Source: CALAED01 sp036555725
Lineage (GTDB): Bacteria; Actinomycetota; Actinomycetes; Streptosporangiales; Streptosporangiaceae
Direction: 5' to 3'
DNA: 64,000 nucleotides
NCBI GenBank assembly: GCA_036555725.1
Contig: DATBKU010000110.1
Coordinates: 124,001 to 188,000, forward strand
The notes under the pieces were generated by a model, which did no database searches, had not been told where the DNA came from, and saw only the letters and a program-made list of their open reading frames with translations. The position numbers were made by a program, and so were the translations under genes. Each line of letters begins with the position of its first letter. The first letter of the stretch is position 1. Shown here piece after piece: positions 42,237 to 52,363 of this stretch.

Positions 42237-43153
42237 TCACAGATCGACTCGGGTGATCCGGCGGATGATGATCAGGCTCAACACGAATCCCGTGCCGGCG
42301 ATGGCCAGGATGATCTGGCCGATCAGCTGGGTGCTCATCGTGCGCAGGATCCCCGGCTCCACCACGTTGACGACGACCAGGGACCCCACCCCGAGCGTGG
42401 CGATCGACCAGTTGGTGACGACCGCCTCACCCATGATCGTCTTGACTTCGCGGCGGATCTCCTTGCGGTCCTCCAGCGTGGAGGAGATGGTGCGCAGGGC
42501 GGTGACCAGCGAGCCGCCCGACCTGGACGCCACGATCAGGGTGCTGATCAGGACCGACAGCTCCCGCGAGGGCAGTCGGCGGCCGAGGTCATCGAGCGCC
42601 TCGTCGAAGGGCTGACCGAGCCGGAGCGCGTCGGCGGTGCGGCGCAGCTCCGACCGCGCCGGTTCCTCGAGCTCCGCCGCGCCCATCTCCACCGCGGTGC
42701 GCAGCGCCAGACCCGCGGAGGTGGCGTTGGACAGCACCCTGGCCAGCTCCGGGAGCTGCGCGATGAACGCCTCCTTGCGGCGGTCCTCGCGGCGCCGCAG
42801 GTAGGAGAAGAAGGCCAGGCCGACCAGGAACGCCGCGCCCACGCCGAAGAGCGGGGCGAGATAGGTTCCGACGCCGATCACGGCCAGAACGCCGACGGTG
42901 CTCATGACCAGCAGGAACGTCGACGTCCTGACGTGAAGGCCGGAGGCGGCGATGCGGTGGGCCACCGCCCGCCCCACCTCGGTCCGGCGCAGCCGTACGT
43001 CCAGCCGGGACAGCAGCGAGTTGGCCCGGCGTTCGGCATCGTCGAGGGCGGAGCGGGCGGCGAGCCGGCGCCGTTCCTCCCATCCGCTGGCCAGATAGAA
43101 GATCGCGAGCACCAGAGTGAGCAGGCTCGCGGCCGCGGCGACGAGGATCACGG

Positions 43154-43157
<4 letters not shown>
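42237..43157 (-). CDS. tadB: TadB-like inner-membrane platform protein (type II secretion F domain)
   Basis: A 306-residue T2SS-F protein. The helices lie near residues 3-24, 78-120 and 255-295. The domain reads AQLPELARVLSNATSAGLAL, EEPARSELRRTADALRLGQP and LVTALRTISSTLEDRKEIRR, typical of TadB. The start codon overlaps the tadA stop (ATGA), so the ATPase and its platform are made together. It is about the usual family length. It works as the partner of TadC in the membrane. Confidence 0.9.
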
Positions 43158-44473
<1,316 letters not shown>

Positions 44474-44477
44474 CCGG

Positions 44478-44855
44478 TCACCCCGCAGGCATGTGGACCG
44501 TCCGGTCGACGGTCACGTTGAGCGGCGCGCCGGGCCACAGCAGCGGCACCCTGGCGCGCACATGAAGGGAAAATCCGCCGTCCGCCGTGCGACGGCCGTC
44601 GACGCTGCGCCGGCCCAGCCAGCCCGGCATCGCGTCCAGCGCGGCCGCCCGGCCGGCGGCGACGCTGTGCTGCTGGGACGCGACGCGGGCGCCGGTACGG
44701 GTCGCGTTCTCCACCCGTTCGACCGACGTCCCGGCGAGCAACGCCTCGACACTGATGAGGATCACGACCAGCGCCACCGGGAAGATCCCGGCGAACTCGA
44801 CGAGGACGGCACCGTGGTCGGATCGGCCCGCCGGTCGCGCCGCTCCGGGGCTCAT
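44478..44855 (-). CDS. tadE: TadE-like minor pseudopilin
   Basis: A 125-residue protein with a basic leader (about 15 residues), then DHGAVLVEFAGIFPVALVVI. The Gly is followed by AVLVE, giving Glu at +5, so it fits prepilin-peptidase processing, and the helix has the usual TadE features. The C-terminal part has a beta-rich soluble domain. The start codon overlaps the stop of the TadZ-TadE fusion (ATGA), so two TadE-type proteins are made in sequence from one message. The role is as a minor pilin in the Tad system. Confidence 0.85.
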   Translation of the reverse strand: MSPGAARPAGRSDHGAVLVEFAGIFPVALVVILISVEALLAGTSVERVENATRTGARVASQQHSVAAGRAAALDAMPGWLGRRSVDGRRTADGGFSLHVRARVPLLWPGAPLNVTVDRTVHMPAG

Positions 44856-46640
44856 CGGGCCCCCCCGCCCTCGTACACGATCTTCGAGTTGGCGCTGACA
44901 CCGAACGGGGACTGAAGCGGGGGCAGCACCGCGGGGGTGTCGATGGTGACCTGGACGTAGCCGCCCTTGACGGCAACGGTCAGATGCCCCGGGTCCCGCC
45001 AGCCGGGACCGACCCGGGCGACTGCGCGTCGTCGTACCTCGTCCCGTGCGTCCGGGGTGTCGTAGCCGAGTACCGCCACCGCCCGCGCCGCCTCGTTCGC
45101 GGCGTGGCTGGCGTACATCGAGGTCAGCCCGACCAGAACCCCCTGCCAGACGAGCAGCAGCAACAGCCCGATGAATGGGAGGATCCCGGCGAACTCGGTC
45201 AGCGCGGTGCCCGCGTCGGGCGCCCGGTCGCTCGGTTCGGCGGCCACCGCGGCGTCCGGCTCGGCGGTCAGTCCGTTGGCCGGTCCGTTGGCCGGTCCGT
45301 TGGCCGGTCCGTTGGCCTGCCCATTGGCCGGTCCGGCGGTTTCCCCGCCGGCATTCGCGCCGGGTTTCGCGCCGCCCCGCCCGGCGGCCTTCCTGACGTT
45401 CTTCTTGGCGTTTTTCCGCGCGGCCTTCCTGGCCTTCCTGGCCGTCTTGCCCCCCTTGCCGGGCGGTTCAGGTCGCTGCGGCTCGTCGGCGAGCAGCCCC
45501 ACCTCGCCGGCGACCTCACCGATCGCCTTTCTGTACTGGGGATTGGTCGCCGCCCTCGGCGAGCCCGTGTTCGCCGCCTCCTCCAGGTTCCGGAAGGCGG
45601 CCGGCACGGTGCCGCGCAGCAGCGGGAGCCCGAGCACCTTGCGGGCGAAGTCCGGCTGGATCTCGTTGCGCCTGCTGTGCCGGATGAGCACGACCGATAC
45701 GTCCTCCGCGCGGCGCAGCTGGAGCCGGCCCCACATCCTGGCCAGCCGTTTGGCGCCGCGCAGCGCCGGCAGGTCCGGCGTGGCCGCGATGAGCACCTGA
45801 TCCGCCAGCTCCACCGCCATCGCGTTGCCCGCGCTCAGGTGGGCCCCGCAGTCCACGATGACCACGTCGTACCGGGACCGCAGCGCGCCGAGGATCTGCC
45901 GGGCGGCGCCCGCAGGCAGGTCGTCGGCCTGTTCCCCGTCCGGTGGCGACAGCAGCACATGCGGTCCGGCCGGGTGCACATAGAGCGCCTCCGCCAGGAT
46001 CGCGCCATCCAGGTCGCCGGCCGCGGCCACCATGTCGACGATGCTGCGCCGATGGCTGACGTCGAGATAGCCGGCCAGGTCGCCCTTCTGCAGATCCATG
46101 TCGACGAGGCAGACGCTGCGGCCGGCCGCGGTCACCGCCATGGCCAGCTGGACCGCCAGCGTGGTCGTGCCGGTGCCGCCTTTGGCGCCGCTGAGTGCCA
46201 CGATCGTTCCGAGCCCGCCGGTCAGCGGATTGGCGAAGGCGGGGTCGAAGTGCCGGCGCATGGTATGCGCCCATTCCGCGGCCTCGCTGATCCTGTTCTC
46301 CAGCTCGGCCAGCGTGGTCTCGCCGGTGATCACCCCACGCGCGCCGGCCGTCATCGCGGCCCAGAACGTCTCCGCGGACATTTCCTTGGCGATCAGGACG
46401 ACGGCCATCTGCGGTCGCCGCAGCGCCAGCTCACGAACCAGGTCGAAGGCCGGGAAGGGCCCCAGGGTCTCGTGCACGAAGACGACGTCGGGCAGCGGAC
46501 CGGCGCCCACCGCACCGATCAGGTCGGCCGAGGTGGGCTCGACACCGAGCACCTCGACCTCGGTGAGCTCGCGCGCCAGCCCGCCGATGGTCATCACCAG
46601 GTCCTTGTCGGCGATCCCGAACAGCACTCGTATGGTCATC
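44852..46640 (-). CDS. TadZ/CpaE-type ParA-like ATPase fused to a TadE-like pseudopilin
   Basis: A 595-residue fusion. Residues 1-125 resemble an atypical receiver domain (TIRVLFGIADKDLVMTIGGL, VVFVHETLG), and 140-380 a ParA/MinD-like ATPase: Walker A SGAKGGTGTTTLA (about 150-162, the Lys-poor form of CpaE), LVDMDLQKGDLAGYL, and VIVDCGAHLSAGN. A Lys/Ala-rich then PANG-repeat linker runs from about 388 to 475. Then DAGTALTEFAGILP starts a TadE-like domain with G477 and Glu at +5 (E482), a helix (GILPFIGLLLLLVWQGVLVG) and ASHAANEAARAVAVLG. Normally TadZ and TadE are separate, so this is a genuine fusion in one frame. The ATG at 46640 is the likely start. It is inferred to place the ATPase at the pilus base. 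Confidence 0.88.
45271..45321 (-). repeat. 12-bp tandem repeat coding for PANG linker
   Basis: A 12-base unit (plus-strand GTCCGTTGGCCG) repeats about four times and, read on the minus strand, encodes Gly-Pro-Ala-Asn units in the linker between the TadZ and TadE parts of the fusion. Copy number probably varies by slippage without changing the frame. Confidence 0.85.
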
Positions 46641-46643
46641 GGG

Positions 46644-47351
46644 TCACCTCGCGATGGGAGGACGGCAGATCGGGCCGACCGCCATCGCCAGGTCGCTTTG
46701 GCCATCGCCGATCAGCGCCAGCCTGACCTTGGCCGCGAAGCTCTCCGCGTACGTCAGCTTCAGGCTGTCCTGCGGGCTCAAGGCGAAGGTCACGGGGATG
46801 GCCTGACCCGTGTCGTTGCCGTTCTGCCCGGTACGTTCGGTGACCATCTGACCGACCTGGATGATGCGGGCGCCGGAGATCACCCGTACCGCGCAGGGCC
46901 GCTGGTTCACCTGCTGCTGTTGCTGCTGGAAGGCGGCGTAGATGTCGACGCGCATGCCCGCGTGCGCCTTGCCGGCCACGCCGGTCTCCGCGTCGATCAG
47001 GATCGCGATCTCGCGCTGCCCCTCTTCGAGCGCGGGCGCGTCGATCAGCATGCCGCGCTGCAGGTACGACCCCTTGCCGAGGTCGGCCGCGGCGACCTTG
47101 TCCGCGAGGGCACCCGGGTCGCGCAGCACGGTGGGCGGGACCCACTTGCCCGGTACCTGCACCCGGCGTACGGCGCGCACGTCCACGCGGTCGTACGCGG
47201 AGACGTTCTGGGTCAGCATCAGCACGTCGGTCGTCGGTCCGACCTCGGCGCGGATCGATCCCACGTAGCTCACGATGGACAGGAAGACGCCGACGGCACC
47301 AACGGCCGCCAGGATCAGGAGTACGGCGCCACGCCGCTGTCGGGGATTCAT
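46644..47351 (-). CDS. cpaB: CpaB/RcpC-like SAF-domain pilus assembly protein
   Basis: A 235-residue protein with an N-terminal membrane helix (AVLLILAAVGAVGVFLSIVS, about 9-30), then a SAF-like domain (LMLTQNVSAYDRVDVRAVRR to LQRGMLIDAPALEEG) and a C-terminal RcpC/CpaB domain (IAILIDAETGVAGKAHAGMR, VISGARIIQVGQM, VTFALSPQDSLKLTYAESFA). Actinobacteria lack an outer-membrane secretin, so the protein probably stabilises the base complex or binds peptidoglycan. A GAGGAA precedes the ATG, which overlaps the stop of the upstream gene. A Gln run (FQQQQQQVNQ) is notable. Confidence 0.85.
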   Translation of the reverse strand: MNPRQRRGAVLLILAAVGAVGVFLSIVSYVGSIRAEVGPTTDVLMLTQNVSAYDRVDVRAVRRVQVPGKWVPPTVLRDPGALADKVAAADLGKGSYLQRGMLIDAPALEEGQREIAILIDAETGVAGKAHAGMRVDIYAAFQQQQQQVNQRPCAVRVISGARIIQVGQMVTERTGQNGNDTGQAIPVTFALSPQDSLKLTYAESFAAKVRLALIGDGQSDLAMAVGPICRPPIAR

Positions 47352-48292
47352 GTCGCTGGGTTCCTCGTGTGCTTGCCCACCGGCTTGGGTGGCTGGTGGA
47401 AGGGGTTGTCGACTGTTTCCGGCGGGGACGAGGAGAACGGCGCCGCCGCGTGACGCGCCGAGTACTGCACCTGGCGCCGGCCGGTCGGCGCGGCGTCCTG
47501 GCGCATTCCGCAAAATGAACAGGTGGCCAGCGAGATCGGCTCTTCGCACCACGTGCACGGCCGCCCGGTTCTGGACACCAGGAGTTCGTCGGGGCTCCAG
47601 CCGCCGGCCGCGAACTCGACGTATCGCCTGGTGCCCCAGAACGCGGCACTGGCCTGCTGGGCCGGCACCTTGGTGATCGTGCCGGCCTGCAACGACGGCA
47701 CGAGGGCACGGTCGACCCAGCCGCCGTCGCCACTCCGGGCGTCGACCAGCAGCTCGGACGGCGTGGCGGGGAGCGCGCCGAACTCGGATGCCGGGTGGCG
47801 GCGGGAGAGCCGGCGAATCCGCCCCGCCGGCGCCACCGTGACCACGAACCCACCAGGAAGGTACGAGGCCAGATGCGCCCGCAGCGGAACCTCGACGTAA
47901 CGCAGGTTCGTCACACTGCGCACGCAGGCGCCGGCGATGATCTCCTCGGGCAGCCGATGCGCCACGGCGGCCAGCGTGCCCGGCGAGACCCGGGGGGCGA
48001 GCGCCGTGAGCCGCCCGGCCGCGATGGCGATGGCCAGCGGCGGCAGCCGGAAGGGCACCCCGGCCACCCGGTCCGTGGCGAGCGCGCCGCGGGCCAGCCG
48101 AATCAGCCGCTCGGCCAGCTTTCCGCGCCACGACCATGCCGGGTAGACGGCGAGCACACCGCCATGCACTTTCAGCAGGTCATCGATGATCTCTAGAAAC
48201 GTGGGCTCGAGCGCGGCGGTCTGCGGGCGCTTGAGCGGTATCCGTCCAGTCGCCGTGCCGGCGACATCCCCCAGAAGCAAGACGGCAGTCAT
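47348..48292 (-). CDS. unknown protein with a CxxC pair, first gene of the Tad operon
   Basis: A 314-residue protein that begins MTAVLLLGDVAGTATGRIPL. Residues 1-150 look alpha/beta (ATDRVAGVPFRLPPLAIAIA, TLAAVAHRLPEEIIAG). A Cys set follows near residue 245: CTWCEEPISLATCSFCGM, spacing CxxC-x(8)-CxxC, a zinc-ribbon or knuckle candidate, then a Pro/Ser-rich tail. No membrane helix or signal peptide is apparent. I do not recognise a family. Its stop overlaps the cpaB start, so it belongs to the Tad operon. It may be a cytosolic regulator or an assembly factor; the function is not predictable. Confidence 0.72.
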   Translation of the reverse strand: MTAVLLLGDVAGTATGRIPLKRPQTAALEPTFLEIIDDLLKVHGGVLAVYPAWSWRGKLAERLIRLARGALATDRVAGVPFRLPPLAIAIAAGRLTALAPRVSPGTLAAVAHRLPEEIIAGACVRSVTNLRYVEVPLRAHLASYLPGGFVVTVAPAGRIRRLSRRHPASEFGALPATPSELLVDARSGDGGWVDRALVPSLQAGTITKVPAQQASAAFWGTRRYVEFAAGGWSPDELLVSRTGRPCTWCEEPISLATCSFCGMRQDAAPTGRRQVQYSARHAAAPFSSSPPETVDNPFHQPPKPVGKHTRNPAT

Positions 48293-48309
48293 GGAGGGCT
48301 CCCCGATAT

Positions 48310-48325
48310 TGACTCACTTCAGTCA
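48310..48325. promoter_or_regulatory. inverted repeat upstream of the Tad operon
   Basis: TGACT-N6-AGTCA lies 18 bases upstream of the first Tad gene. It is a 5-bp inverted repeat with a 6-base spacer, the size of a dimeric regulator site. The NarL-type regulator of this locus is one candidate binder. No clear promoter boxes are seen beside it. Confidence 0.35.
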
Positions 48326-48428
48326 GGTCTTCGGGGCCGCCGCGCCCGGCGGATTGGTGGAAATGTCATAAGCTGGCGTCAGCAACGGATTCCGTAGCAC
48401 ACACCACCTCAGACCGGCTGTTTCCGCG

Positions 48429-51410
48429 CTAGCCGCCCTGTGTCTGTTCGGTAATCCGCGCGATTTCGGCCAGCCGCTCGGCCAGCGCATCCGGCTGAAG
48501 GGTGTCCCGCTCGATGTCGAGCGACCGCTCGGCTGCGGCCAGCGCCGCCTTGTGCCTACCCAGAGTGACGTAAACCCGGGCCAGGCGGCTCAGCGTTCGC
48601 CCCTGCCCATACCGGTCGCGAATCCGCCGCCGAATTCGCAGCGCGTCCTCGAAATGCCGCACCGCCCGCTGCGGATCGCCCATGGCGAGATAAATCCGTC
48701 CCAGGTGATCGAGCGCCCACCCCTGCCCAAAGGGGTAATCGATGTGCCGCACGACGGCCAGCGCCTGTTTCGCGTAGTCGAGTGCGTCGTCGTAATGGTC
48801 CATCGCGAGATGGGCTCGGGCGAGGCTGTCGAGTGACTCCGCCTCACCGCGGCGGTCACGCACGTCGCGACGGATGGTCAGCGACGTCCGGGCGCAGACG
48901 ACCGCTTCGCTGTAGTGACCGAGCTTCCGATGGACCCGGGCGAGGCACTGGAGAGTCGCCCCTTCGCTGCGACGGTCACCTATTTCTCGATGGATTCCCA
49001 GGGATTCCTCGGCGTATCTCAGCGCGTCGGCGGGTCGATCGAGGTCGATCGCATAACGCGCGAGGAGGGTGCGGGCCCGCCCGACCGCATTGGGTTCGCC
49101 GATGCCCTCACGCAGGCGCAGAGAAAGCAGTTGTGTGTTGTACGCGTCGGGAAGACGGCGCTCGTAATGCAGATTCCGGGCCAATGATTCCAGCGCTCTG
49201 GCCTCGCCGTAGCGATCGCCGATGTCACGGTCGATCTCCAGGCCCTGCCGCGCGAACGACTCAGCGAGGCGGTAGTGGCCGAGCTTGCGATACACCCAGG
49301 CCAGGGCGAAAAGCGCCCGTCCCTCGCCCATCCGGTCCCCCACCGCGCGGCTGATGGCGAGCGACCGCTGGGCGTATCGCACCGCGCGTCGAGGCTGACC
49401 CATCTGATGGGTGATGAAGCTGAGCGTGTACAGCGTCTCCGCCTGCCCGGCCCGGTCGCCGCAGTCGCGCTGCGCGTGCAGCGCCGCGCGGGCATCTGCG
49501 GCCGACTGACGATATTGGCCGAGCCACCAGTGCCGGACGGCCGCCAGCCGGTTGAGCGTAATGGCCTCGCCGCGCCGGTCGGCGATCCCGCGCTGCACCT
49601 CCAGCGCCTGACGAAGGCTGTCGATCGCCTTGTCATGCTGACCGAGGTCGCGGTGCACCATGCCAATGACGGTGAGCGTTTCAGCCTCACCGCGGCGATC
49701 GCGCTGCCCCTGGCTGCTGCTCAAATCACGAGCCAATGAGCCAAGGGCGATGGCGTACTGGCCGGTGCGCAGATGGATGATCCCGATGTTGCGACGGACA
49801 TGCAATATGTCTGCCGTTCGAGCGTCGAGATCGAGCGCCTCTTTGGCGAGCGCGAGCGCCTCGCCGTACCGGCCCTGTTCTATCTGCAATGCCGCGAGGT
49901 GATGGAGCATGTAGACCTGGGCCGGACGATCGGCGCAGGCTCGGGCAGCCGTGAGGGCGAGCCGGTGCAACTCGATGTTCTCGTCGTTGTACCGGCGACG
50001 GCGAAAGAAGTCATAGGCCGCGTCGGCGAGCTCCCAGCCAGGGGAACCCATTCGCAGTTGCGCGATCTGTCGCGCGATGGCGATGATGCCGGCGCGCTCG
50101 GCCTCGAACCACGGAATGGCGGCCACATGCTCGGCCGGATTCGGCGGGTCCGCCGTAATTCGAGGACGGCACGGATCGAGGCAGTAGGCGTACGCCGTCG
50201 CATTGGCCACATACCATTCGGCAAGGCGGCGCACGGCGGCATGATGCACTTCCCGGGTTTCTTCTTCGCGCACCCGTTCTTGAGCGTATTCGCGCAGCAG
50301 ATCGTGCAGGCGGAAGCGGCCCGCCGACTTCGGCTCGATGAGGTGGGCGTTGGCCAGAATGCGAATCGACCGGCGAACCCGATCCGGCGACTCGTCCAGC
50401 AACGCCGTCATGGTGTGCGGTGTGAAGTCCGGCCCTTCGATAAGCCCGGTGTGGCGGAAGGTGCGGCGCTCCGGTTCGGCGAGGTGGCGATAGGACAGAT
50501 CGAAGGCGCAGCGGACCGCGAGATGGGGGTCGTCGTCGCACTCCAATGTCGTAAGGCGATTTCCGGCGGCCAGTTCGGCGACGAGTTCGGCGATGGTGCC
50601 GTACGTGCCGATGGCGACGTGGGCGGCGGCGATGCGCAGGGCCAGCGGCAGATAGGTGCACTGTTGGGCGAGCTGCTCGACCGCATTCGGCTCGGCTGCG
50701 ACACGGGCGCCGCCGAGGATCGTCGTCATCAGACCCGCCGCCTCGTCCGGGGTGAGCACGTCGACCGGCAGCGTCTGGGCGCCGCTGTGCGCGACGAGGG
50801 AGGACAGCTGGTTGCGGCTGGTGACCAGGGTGCGGCAGGTGGGGCTGCCGGGCAGCAGCGGACGCACCTGCTGCGGGCTGGAGGCGTTGTCGAGAATGAT
50901 GAGGGCGCGGCGATTGGCCAAGACAGAACGGTAAAGCGCGGCCCTTTCGTCTTCGTCCTCGGGAATTCGTTCGTCGGGCACGCCGAGTGCGCGTAGGAAG
51001 CGGCCGAGTGCTTCGGCCGGCGTCATGGCGGCCGTGGCCGAATAACCGCGCATATCCACGTACAGCTGCCCGTCGGGAAACCGGCCGGCCACGCGATGGG
51101 CCCAATGAACGGCGAGCGCGGTCTTGCCCACGCCGGCCATACCGTGGATGGCGGTGATGATCGCCGTGCGCGGGCCGTCACCGGCGATGAGCCGGTCGAG
51201 CTGGGTCAAGACGCCGTGCCGCCCGGTGAACCCGGAGATGTCGGCGGGCAGCTGGGCCGGCAGCGTGCGCTGCTCCGGGGGCAGCTGCAAGATCTTGTTT
51301 CCGGCGACGACATCACCGCCGACCTGCGCGTCCCCGAGGAAGGCCGTGCCGGACGTATCCGCGTCGAGGCCTTCAACGATCGGCCGGAGGCGACGCGAGA
51401 AATCTCCCAT
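48429..51410 (-). CDS. STAND-type NB-ARC ATPase with TPR array
   Basis: A 993-residue protein. After a short N-terminus (AFLGDAQVGGDVVAGNKI) comes an NB-ARC/NACHT-like ATPase with P-loop GMAGVGKTALAVHWAH (about 90-105), Walker B RRALIILDNASS and LVTSRNQLSSL (sensor 1), then winged-helix-like sequence (RFRLHDLLREYAQERVR). From about residue 530 a TPR array of roughly ten units (repeats such as RRGEAETLTVIGMVHRDLGQ) reaches the C-terminus. It resembles AfsR/SARP-type regulators without a DNA-binding domain. No effector (nuclease, TIR, protease) is visible. The ATG at 51410 has GGGGAG before it. The preceding gene is the SWIM protein, 77 bases away. Confidence 0.88.
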   Translation of the reverse strand: MGDFSRRLRPIVEGLDADTSGTAFLGDAQVGGDVVAGNKILQLPPEQRTLPAQLPADISGFTGRHGVLTQLDRLIAGDGPRTAIITAIHGMAGVGKTALAVHWAHRVAGRFPDGQLYVDMRGYSATAAMTPAEALGRFLRALGVPDERIPEDEDERAALYRSVLANRRALIILDNASSPQQVRPLLPGSPTCRTLVTSRNQLSSLVAHSGAQTLPVDVLTPDEAAGLMTTILGGARVAAEPNAVEQLAQQCTYLPLALRIAAAHVAIGTYGTIAELVAELAAGNRLTTLECDDDPHLAVRCAFDLSYRHLAEPERRTFRHTGLIEGPDFTPHTMTALLDESPDRVRRSIRILANAHLIEPKSAGRFRLHDLLREYAQERVREEETREVHHAAVRRLAEWYVANATAYAYCLDPCRPRITADPPNPAEHVAAIPWFEAERAGIIAIARQIAQLRMGSPGWELADAAYDFFRRRRYNDENIELHRLALTAARACADRPAQVYMLHHLAALQIEQGRYGEALALAKEALDLDARTADILHVRRNIGIIHLRTGQYAIALGSLARDLSSSQGQRDRRGEAETLTVIGMVHRDLGQHDKAIDSLRQALEVQRGIADRRGEAITLNRLAAVRHWWLGQYRQSAADARAALHAQRDCGDRAGQAETLYTLSFITHQMGQPRRAVRYAQRSLAISRAVGDRMGEGRALFALAWVYRKLGHYRLAESFARQGLEIDRDIGDRYGEARALESLARNLHYERRLPDAYNTQLLSLRLREGIGEPNAVGRARTLLARYAIDLDRPADALRYAEESLGIHREIGDRRSEGATLQCLARVHRKLGHYSEAVVCARTSLTIRRDVRDRRGEAESLDSLARAHLAMDHYDDALDYAKQALAVVRHIDYPFGQGWALDHLGRIYLAMGDPQRAVRHFEDALRIRRRIRDRYGQGRTLSRLARVYVTLGRHKAALAAAERSLDIERDTLQPDALAERLAEIARITEQTQGG

Positions 51411-51487
51411 CACGGCACTCCCCAGACCCGCGCCAATGCGCTCTTCCCGAGCGTGCATGGCTTCGTGCCGTCGCGCAAGAAGCCCTG

Positions 51488-52363
51488 CTAGGCGTCGTCG
51501 TCGTGGTGGTGGTCGTGGTGGTGGTCGTGGTGGTGGTAGTGGTCGTCGGTGGGGGCGTCGCCGGTGAGGGCGTCGTAGGCGGGGGAGAGGACGTCGGTGA
51601 GGTTCTTGCGGCGGACGTTGATCGGCGGCGGGTCGAGCAGGCGTAGCAGCAGGCCAGGCGTGGCAGGGGGAGTGGGCGGGCGCTCTCGCAACCGGGCCAG
51701 CCCCGTCGCTGGGGCCCAGAAGCCGTCGGCGGTGAGCGGTCTGTCCTCGACGTACAGCGGGTCTGGGGCGGCGGGCACGGCCCGGCGCAGCCCGGCCAGC
51801 AGCTGGTCCTTCGTGCGGCCGTTCCAGGCGAGGATGAGGAACGGGTCGTCGTCGAACGCCTCGGCCAGCACGTAGAGGGCCGCGGCGGCGTGCTTGCACG
51901 GGTCGCCCCAGTCCGGGCAGCTGCACATGACCTGGAGCCTGTCCCACGACTCCGGGAACAAGGGACAGCCGTGCTCGGCGAAGACCTCCTCGATCTCCGG
52001 CGGCATCTCCCCGGCCAGCAGCCGGGCCCGGAAGACGGCCCGGTCCGCCAGGGCCGCCTCGATCCGCGTCCAGTCGGGATCGTCGATGGCGTCGATGCCG
52101 ATGGCCACCTCGTACGGCTGCGGCCGGGAGCCCTGCACCTTGGCGGTGACCTCGTAGGCCTCCACGGTCAGCGAGAGCACCTGGCCCTGCCGGGCGTACG
52201 TGCGGCCGCGCTGCAACCGGCCCGGGTGGGCGATCGACTCCAGCACGTCGATGAATCGGCGCGACCACCACTCCGCGCCGATCGAGCCGCGTCTGTTGCG
52301 CGCCTTGATGCCGCCTTCGACCCGGATCGGCGGCGAGTGCTCGAAGAACTCCCGGCGGGCCAT
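51488..52363 (-). CDS. SWIM zinc-finger protein with His/Asp-rich C-terminal tail
   Basis: A 291-residue protein of the SWIM family. The zinc motif is CSCPDWGDPCKHAAAALY (CxC-x(6)-CxH) in the middle, preceded by an RGRTYARQGQVLSL-type beta region. Family members are commonly paired with SNF2 helicases, and here its ATG overlaps the SNF2 stop by one base (TGATG). The last 20 residues alternate His and Asp (DDHYHHHDHHHDHHHDDDA), a strong metal-binding tail that I do not expect from the family. The N-terminus is MARREFFEHSPPIRVEGGIK. It is probably a DNA- or protein-binding partner of the helicase. Confidence 0.88.
   Translation of the reverse strand: MARREFFEHSPPIRVEGGIKARNRRGSIGAEWWSRRFIDVLESIAHPGRLQRGRTYARQGQVLSLTVEAYEVTAKVQGSRPQPYEVAIGIDAIDDPDWTRIEAALADRAVFRARLLAGEMPPEIEEVFAEHGCPLFPESWDRLQVMCSCPDWGDPCKHAAAALYVLAEAFDDDPFLILAWNGRTKDQLLAGLRRAVPAAPDPLYVEDRPLTADGFWAPATGLARLRERPPTPPATPGLLLRLLDPPPINVRRKNLTDVLSPAYDALTGDAPTDDHYHHHDHHHDHHHDDDA
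51494..51546 (-). repeat. triplet-based repeat coding for the His-rich tail
   Basis: A low-complexity stretch of GTGGTG and GTCGTG triplets (plus strand), about 50 bases long, encodes alternating His and Asp at the end of the SWIM protein. It looks like slippage-generated expansion, and copy number may vary between strains. Confidence 0.75.

Noticed and set aside
48429..51410. An anti-phage Avs-type STAND system with an effector
   Set aside because: The ATPase and TPRs are clear, but no nuclease, protease, TIR or membrane effector domain is visible at the N-terminus.
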